From Cohaesibacter sp. (GTDB lineage Bacteria > Pseudomonadota > Alphaproteobacteria > Rhizobiales > Cohaesibacteraceae), in contig JAOAQZ010000005.1 in the NCBI GenBank assembly GCA_025210795.1, positions 1 through 64,000 of the forward strand: DNA of 64,000 nt, written 5' to 3'. Below, piece by piece: positions 60,152 to 64,000 of this stretch. Numbering within the stretch: the stretch's first letter is position 1; each line of letters opens with the position of its first letter. A program made the translations under genes and the position numbers. The notes below the pieces were generated by a model. That model saw only the letters and a program-made list of their open reading frames with translations, ran no database searches and was not told where the DNA came from.

Positions 60152-60980
60152 TCAAGATCGTGCCCACCGTAAGGGTTTGGTGAAGGAAATCACGGCTTTC
60201 TCCAACCAGCATATCAAAGATATCCGGGCGCTTGAGCGGCGACGTAACCGCAACTCAAGCGGTCTTTTTATGGCGGAAGGGTTGCAGCTTGTTGCCTTTG
60301 CGCTTGATGCCGGCTGGGAAGTGGAGACGCTTGTCTATGCCAAAAATATCAAGGAGCAGCCCCTTGTTCAGCAAGTGGCGGCCAAGGTTCATGCCAAGGG
60401 TGGTTTGATTTTGGAGGTCAGCGAGGCTGTTCTTTCCAAGCTGACTAACCGTGACAATGCCCAGCATGTGATTGGGGTGTTTCGCCAGCAATATGGCGCT
60501 TTGCCTGAGCTTGCCAAGACTTCTGGTGATATGGTTGTTGCGCTTGAGGGGATTAAGGATCCGGGCAATCTTGGCACCATTATACGTACTGCGGATGCGG
60601 TCGGGGCCAGTGCTGTGTTGCTCATTGGTGAGACCACCGATCCCTATTCGCTAGAGGCGGTTCGGGCCACCATGGGCAGCGTTTTTCATATTGATCTATA
60701 CCGCGCCAGCCGCGAGGAATTTCTCTCCTTTAGAAAATCGTGGCGTGGGGATGTGGTGGGAACCCATCTTCAAGGGGCAAGTGACTATCGCAATGTCAAA
60801 CCCAAAGAGCCTGTCATGGTGCTGATGGGCAATGAGCAATCCGGCCTGCCGGATGATTTTGCAAAGACGTGTGATCAGCTGGTTAAAATTCCCATGGCGG
60901 GGCGGGCCGAGAGCCTTAATCTGGCGGTCTCGACCGGTATCACGGTTTTCCGGTTGCGTGAGGCAAAGCTGGGGCTTTAA
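60144..60980 (+). CDS. TrmH-family RNA methyltransferase (SpoU)
   Basis: The 278-residue protein has a substrate-binding N-terminal part (RNRNSSGLFMAEGLQLVAFA) and the SpoU/TrmH knot domain with LEGIKDPGNLGTIIRTADAV, PVMVLMGNEQSGLPDDFA and IPMAGRAESLNLAVSTGITV. These three motifs are those of 2'-O-methyltransferases of rRNA or tRNA. Its start at 60144 overlaps the end of the upstream methyltransferase gene, and GAGGAG precedes it, so the two are co-translated. The target nucleotide is unknown. Confidence 0.93.
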   Translation: MSDQDRAHRKGLVKEITAFSNQHIKDIRALERRRNRNSSGLFMAEGLQLVAFALDAGWEVETLVYAKNIKEQPLVQQVAAKVHAKGGLILEVSEAVLSKLTNRDNAQHVIGVFRQQYGALPELAKTSGDMVVALEGIKDPGNLGTIIRTADAVGASAVLLIGETTDPYSLEAVRATMGSVFHIDLYRASREEFLSFRKSWRGDVVGTHLQGASDYRNVKPKEPVMVLMGNEQSGLPDDFAKTCDQLVKIPMAGRAESLNLAVSTGITVFRLREAKLGL

Positions 60981-60991
60981 GCCCCGCTTTT
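60967..60991 (+). terminator. Hairpin at the 3' end of the SpoU gene
   Basis: GGGGCTTTAAGCCCC (60971-60985) forms a short GC stem whose loop contains the stop codon. It can be extended by the flanking AGC/GCT with one bulged base and is followed by TTTT. A longer repeat GCCCCGC/GCGGGGC (60981-60987 and 61012-61018) lies between this gene and the convergent uppP gene. Confidence 0.5.
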
Positions 60992-61019
60992 GGGATTGGG
61001 CGGGTCTTAAGGCGGGGCA

Positions 61020-61826
61020 TTAGCCCCAGATAGAAAGTGCGATAAAGCCCAGTGTGCCGACGACCACGCGCCAGATCGCAAAGGGCATGAAGCCATGCTG
61101 GGAGACAAAGTCGAGCAGCTTCTTGACCACAAAAACCCCTGAAATGAAGGCGACCACAAAGCCAACCGCAATAAGGGCTGCATCATCGACCTGAATGATG
61201 TCGCGGTTTTTATAAAGGTCGTAGGCAAAGGCCCCGCTCATGGTGGGCATGGCAAGGAAGAAGGAAAATTCCGCTGCCGATCTTTTATCTGTTCCCATAA
61301 GCAAGGCCCCGGCAATGGTGGAGCCAGAGCGGGATACGCCGGGCACCATGGCAAGGCACTGGCACAGCCCAATTTTGAAAGCCAGCCCTAAAGGGTAATC
61401 CATCACATCTGTATAGCGCGGGGTCAGTTTCATCCGGTCAACCAACCCCAAAAGGATACCGCCGATGATCAGGGTGGTGCAAATCAGTTGCGGGCTTTCA
61501 AACAGGACGGATTTGATAAAGCCATGGGCGCTGGCGCCTATGACAGCTGCTGGCAGAAAGGCCAGCAAGATGGCAAGAACAAAGCGCCTGGCTTTCTCTG
61601 ACGAGGGCAGAGCGAGGGCAATAGCCCAGAGACGGGCAAAATAGACTGACAAAATGGCCAGGATGGCCCCAAGCTGGATGAGAACTTCAAAGCTTTTCCC
61701 CGCGCTTTCAAAACCCAGAAAATGCCCCACCAGCAATACATGGCCGGTTGAAGAGACGGGAAGAAACTCTGTCAAGCCTTCAACAAAGCCCAGAAAGGCT
61801 GCCTCAAAATATGTGGCAAGATCCAT
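61020..61826 (-). CDS. uppP: Undecaprenyl-diphosphatase
   Basis: UppP (BacA) removes a phosphate from undecaprenyl diphosphate to recycle the lipid carrier of peptidoglycan and other envelope polymers. The 268-residue integral membrane protein has the two family motifs: [14 protein letters not shown] near residue 15 and [16 protein letters not shown] in the middle, with many membrane segments. The gene is convergent with the RNA methyltransferase gene. The carrier it recycles is also used by the polysaccharide cluster in this window. Confidence 0.97.
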   Translation of the reverse strand: MDLATYFEAAFLGFVEGLTEFLPVSSTGHVLLVGHFLGFESAGKSFEVLIQLGAILAILSVYFARLWAIALALPSSEKARRFVLAILLAFLPAAVIGASAHGFIKSVLFESPQLICTTLIIGGILLGLVDRMKLTPRYTDVMDYPLGLAFKIGLCQCLAMVPGVSRSGSTIAGALLMGTDKRSAAEFSFFLAMPTMSGAFAYDLYKNRDIIQVDDAALIAVGFVVAFISGVFVVKKLLDFVSQHGFMPFAIWRVVVGTLGFIALSIWG

Positions 61827-62030
61827 TTTTTCTTTCCTTGCTCTGGTGAATTGGATGGAACCGGACTAAAGTGCGCTGCTGGAGTGAGCAGCCCTATCCG
61901 GTTTCATCATGCTTGATGCAGCTTTATCGGCCATCCCTTAACATGGCGATAAAATTTACCGGATTTATACTCTGACTCATGGAAAATTCAACCAGTCAAA
62001 CCGATGATTCGCCGCAAGGATTTGCATGAT

Positions 62031-62723
62031 ATGATGCAGCTTTATCACAATATGATGGATATTCCGTCCCGGTTTGCTCGCCTGTGTCTGGCCGAGGCCA
62101 AGGCGGGAGCCGAGCTTACTGAATTGATGCCGTGGCAGCGTGATGAAGCCTTTTTGCTGATCAATCCGGCTGGGGGATTGCCCGTTTTGCGAGAAAATGA
62201 CGGCCCTCCCGTTTGCGGCGCGCAGGTGATTGCGGAATATCTGGATGAGACACGGGGCTATGCGCTGGGGGATCGCCGCCTGATGCCGGACCATCCCAAT
62301 GAGCGGGCTGAGACGCGCCGCTTAATGAACTGGTTTTTGGAAAAGGCCGTTGAGGATACCGCGCAATATTTCATCGAAGAGAAGATCTATAAGCGCCTAA
62401 AGCGCCCGGAAGAGGGGGGCGGGTCTCCTGATTCCAATATCCTGCGGGTAGCGCGGTCGAATTTGCGCATGCATTTACAATATATCGGCTATCTGGCCGA
62501 GCGTCGCAACTGGCTGGCCGGGAACCAGATTTCCTACGCAGACCTTGCAGCCGGTGCTATGCTTTCGGTGCTTGATTATATGGGTGAGGTACCATGGGAG
62601 AAAGAGCCTGTGGTCAAGGACTGGTATCAACGCATCAAATCACGTCCCAGCTTCCGCCCCATTCTGGCTGATAGCCTGAAAGGCATTCCGGCGGCCAATC
62701 ATTATATGGATCTGGATTTTTAG
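62031..62723 (+). CDS. fzlA: FzlA-like glutathione S-transferase-fold protein
   Basis: The 230-residue protein is a GST-fold protein of the FzlA type, which in Caulobacter binds FtsZ and is needed for cell division in many alphaproteobacteria. The thioredoxin-like part contains NPAGGLPVLRENDGPPVCGA and EYLDETRGYALGDRRLMPD, and the helical part has EKIYKRLKRPEEGGGSPDSN, then LAERRNWLAGNQISYADLAA. It ends in NHYMDLDF, the family tail. AAGGA precedes the ATG pair at 62031/62034. It lies beside uppP and queG, the usual alphaproteobacterial order. Naming as FzlA is by recall of family features. Confidence 0.8.
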   Translation: MMQLYHNMMDIPSRFARLCLAEAKAGAELTELMPWQRDEAFLLINPAGGLPVLRENDGPPVCGAQVIAEYLDETRGYALGDRRLMPDHPNERAETRRLMNWFLEKAVEDTAQYFIEEKIYKRLKRPEEGGGSPDSNILRVARSNLRMHLQYIGYLAERRNWLAGNQISYADLAAGAMLSVLDYMGEVPWEKEPVVKDWYQRIKSRPSFRPILADSLKGIPAANHYMDLDF

Positions 62724-62819
62724 GCTATGCTCTTAAGGGAGCCTGCAGCCGCACGTGAAGGCCGCAATGTTAGGGCTCTGCCTTATGATGGGCTTCTAAT
62801 AATCGAATTGGCTTGATAG

Positions 62820-63992
62820 ATGCCTGAAAAAGAGACAGATCTGCGAGCGGAAAAACAGCGCCAGCAAGAGCGCAAGATCAAGGCTTTTTTGAAAGAGGAA
62901 GCCCTAAAACTTGGCTTTGCGGATTTGCGCGTTTGTTCGGTGGCGGATGCGCAAAATCATGAGGATGTTCTAAGCCGCTTTGTCTCTCTTGGCTATCACG
63001 GCTCCATGGACTGGATGCGCGAGACACTGGAGCGGCGCGCTCATCCGCAAAATCTTTGGACAGATGTGAAATCCGTCATCATGCTGGGCATGAATTATGG
63101 ACCCGATCAGGATCCGCGCAGTCTTTTAGCGCATGGGGATAAGGGGAATATCTCGGTCTATGCCCGCAACCGCGACTATCACGAACTGATCAAGGGGCGG
63201 CTGAAACAACTGGCTTCCAAACTGATCTCGCGCACGCGGGATTTGCGCGATGATGTTGAGGTCAAGGTCTTTGTAGACACGGCACCGGTGATGGAAAAGC
63301 CGCTGGCCCATTTGGCCGGTTTGGGCTGGCAGGGCAAACATACCAATCTGGTCAGCCGTGAGTTTGGCTCCTGGCTGTTTTTGGGCTCGATTTTTACCTC
63401 TCTATCTTTGGAAGAGGATGAAGCCGAGATTGATCGCTGCGGGACGTGCGATGCCTGTCAGGTGGCTTGCCCGACCAATGCTTTTCCCGCCCCTTACAAA
63501 ATAGATGGCTCGCGCTGTATTTCCTATTTGACGATTGAGAATAAAGGGGCGATCCCGGTTGAGTTTCGCAAGGCTATGGGCAACCGTATTTATGGTTGTG
63601 ATGATTGCCTTTCTGCTTGCCCGTGGAACAAATTTGCCCAAGAAGCGCGGGAGATCAAACTGATTGCCCGTGAGGATCTTAAAGCCCCTGCGCTTGCGGA
63701 CTTTCTGGCCATGGACGAAGCTGCTTTTCGCAAACATTTTTCGGGCTCTCCGGTCAAGCGGATCGGTTGGAGCCGCTTTATGCGCAATTGCCTTGTGGCG
63801 GCGGGCAATTCTGCCTGCGACAATCTTATCCAGCCTGTTCTGGAAAAGGTCAAAGCGGATGCCCCGATGCTTCGCCAACATGCCATATGGGCTTTGCGGC
63901 ATTTGCTGGACGAGGATGAGTTCAATCAGGTGCGCACCCAATATGCAAGCGGGGAGGATGATCCCGAGATTTGCCGCGAATGGCAGGGCTGA
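62820..63992 (+). CDS. queG: Epoxyqueuosine reductase
   Basis: QueG reduces epoxyqueuosine to queuosine in tRNA anticodons, using cobalamin and two iron-sulphur clusters. The 390-residue protein has LGYHGSMDWMRETLERRAHP near residues 58-77, then GMNYGPDQDPRS, and two cysteine-rich motifs, CGTCDACQVACPTNAFPAP and YGCDDCLSACPWNKFA, which bind the [4Fe-4S] clusters. The gene runs to a stop at 63990-63992, so it is complete. The ATG at 62820 is taken as start. Confidence 0.95.
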   Translation: MPEKETDLRAEKQRQQERKIKAFLKEEALKLGFADLRVCSVADAQNHEDVLSRFVSLGYHGSMDWMRETLERRAHPQNLWTDVKSVIMLGMNYGPDQDPRSLLAHGDKGNISVYARNRDYHELIKGRLKQLASKLISRTRDLRDDVEVKVFVDTAPVMEKPLAHLAGLGWQGKHTNLVSREFGSWLFLGSIFTSLSLEEDEAEIDRCGTCDACQVACPTNAFPAPYKIDGSRCISYLTIENKGAIPVEFRKAMGNRIYGCDDCLSACPWNKFAQEAREIKLIAREDLKAPALADFLAMDEAAFRKHFSGSPVKRIGWSRFMRNCLVAAGNSACDNLIQPVLEKVKADAPMLRQHAIWALRHLLDEDEFNQVRTQYASGEDDPEICREWQG

Positions 63993-64000
63993 TTATGCTG

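Overview
This window is a chromosomal segment of an alphaproteobacterium, most likely in the Hyphomicrobiales (Rhizobiales) and probably marine. The evidence is the uppP - fzlA-like - queG order at the right end, a PraR-like XRE regulator, LuxR/LuxI-type regulators, chemoreceptors and middling GC. I do not assign a genus.

Layout. 1-2178: core genes cueR and mtnA, then tRNA-Arg(CCG). 2129-21957: an integrated genomic island of about 19.8 kb, bounded by a perfect 50-bp direct repeat of the 3' end of the tRNA. It carries a tyrosine integrase just inside attR, an excisionase-like protein, a catalytically degenerate transposase-like protein, transposase fragments and a serine recombinase. Its cargo falls into two blocks. 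The first is a defence-like block: a four-gene minus-strand operon (TIR protein, alpha/beta hydrolase, TPR-like/trypsin-like protease, ThsB-like TIR) and a divergent EVE-like/HNH nuclease. The second is a signalling block: LuxR, LuxI, cytochrome P450 and a small protein, followed by a large RTX-type protein and a PraR-like repressor.

21958-25135: a second accessory patch. It has a three-gene operon (membrane/coiled-coil protein, ImmA/IrrE metallopeptidase, beta-family protein) and a non-coding stretch with three sets of complementary segments that resembles a C4/P4-type antisense immunity RNA. 25168-32790: a run of minus-strand genes for envelope or secreted proteins (VWA protein, paralogue of its C-terminal domain, LemA, DUF3137-like membrane protein, SH3-like and small Cys-rich secreted proteins). 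33087-46948: a LuxR-type regulator and a surface-polysaccharide cluster (GDP-fucose synthesis, flippase, polymerase, five glycosyltransferases, a pyruvyltransferase-like protein and an acetyltransferase).

47096-63992: metabolic and housekeeping genes. These are aconitase X, an AstE/AspA-type hydrolase, pirin, a Na/Pi cotransporter, two chemoreceptors, a DM13 protein, two RNA methyltransferases, UppP, an FzlA-like protein and QueG.

The best candidate for an undescribed system is the island operon at 2741-6681. It combines two different TIR-type proteins with two possible effectors (a serine protease and a lipase-like hydrolase) and has no ThsA-like gene beside it. Second choices are the membrane/ImmA/beta operon, the quorum-sensing P450 cassette and the VWA-LemA secreted-protein cluster. 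All functions are inferred from motifs read by eye; no database search was possible.
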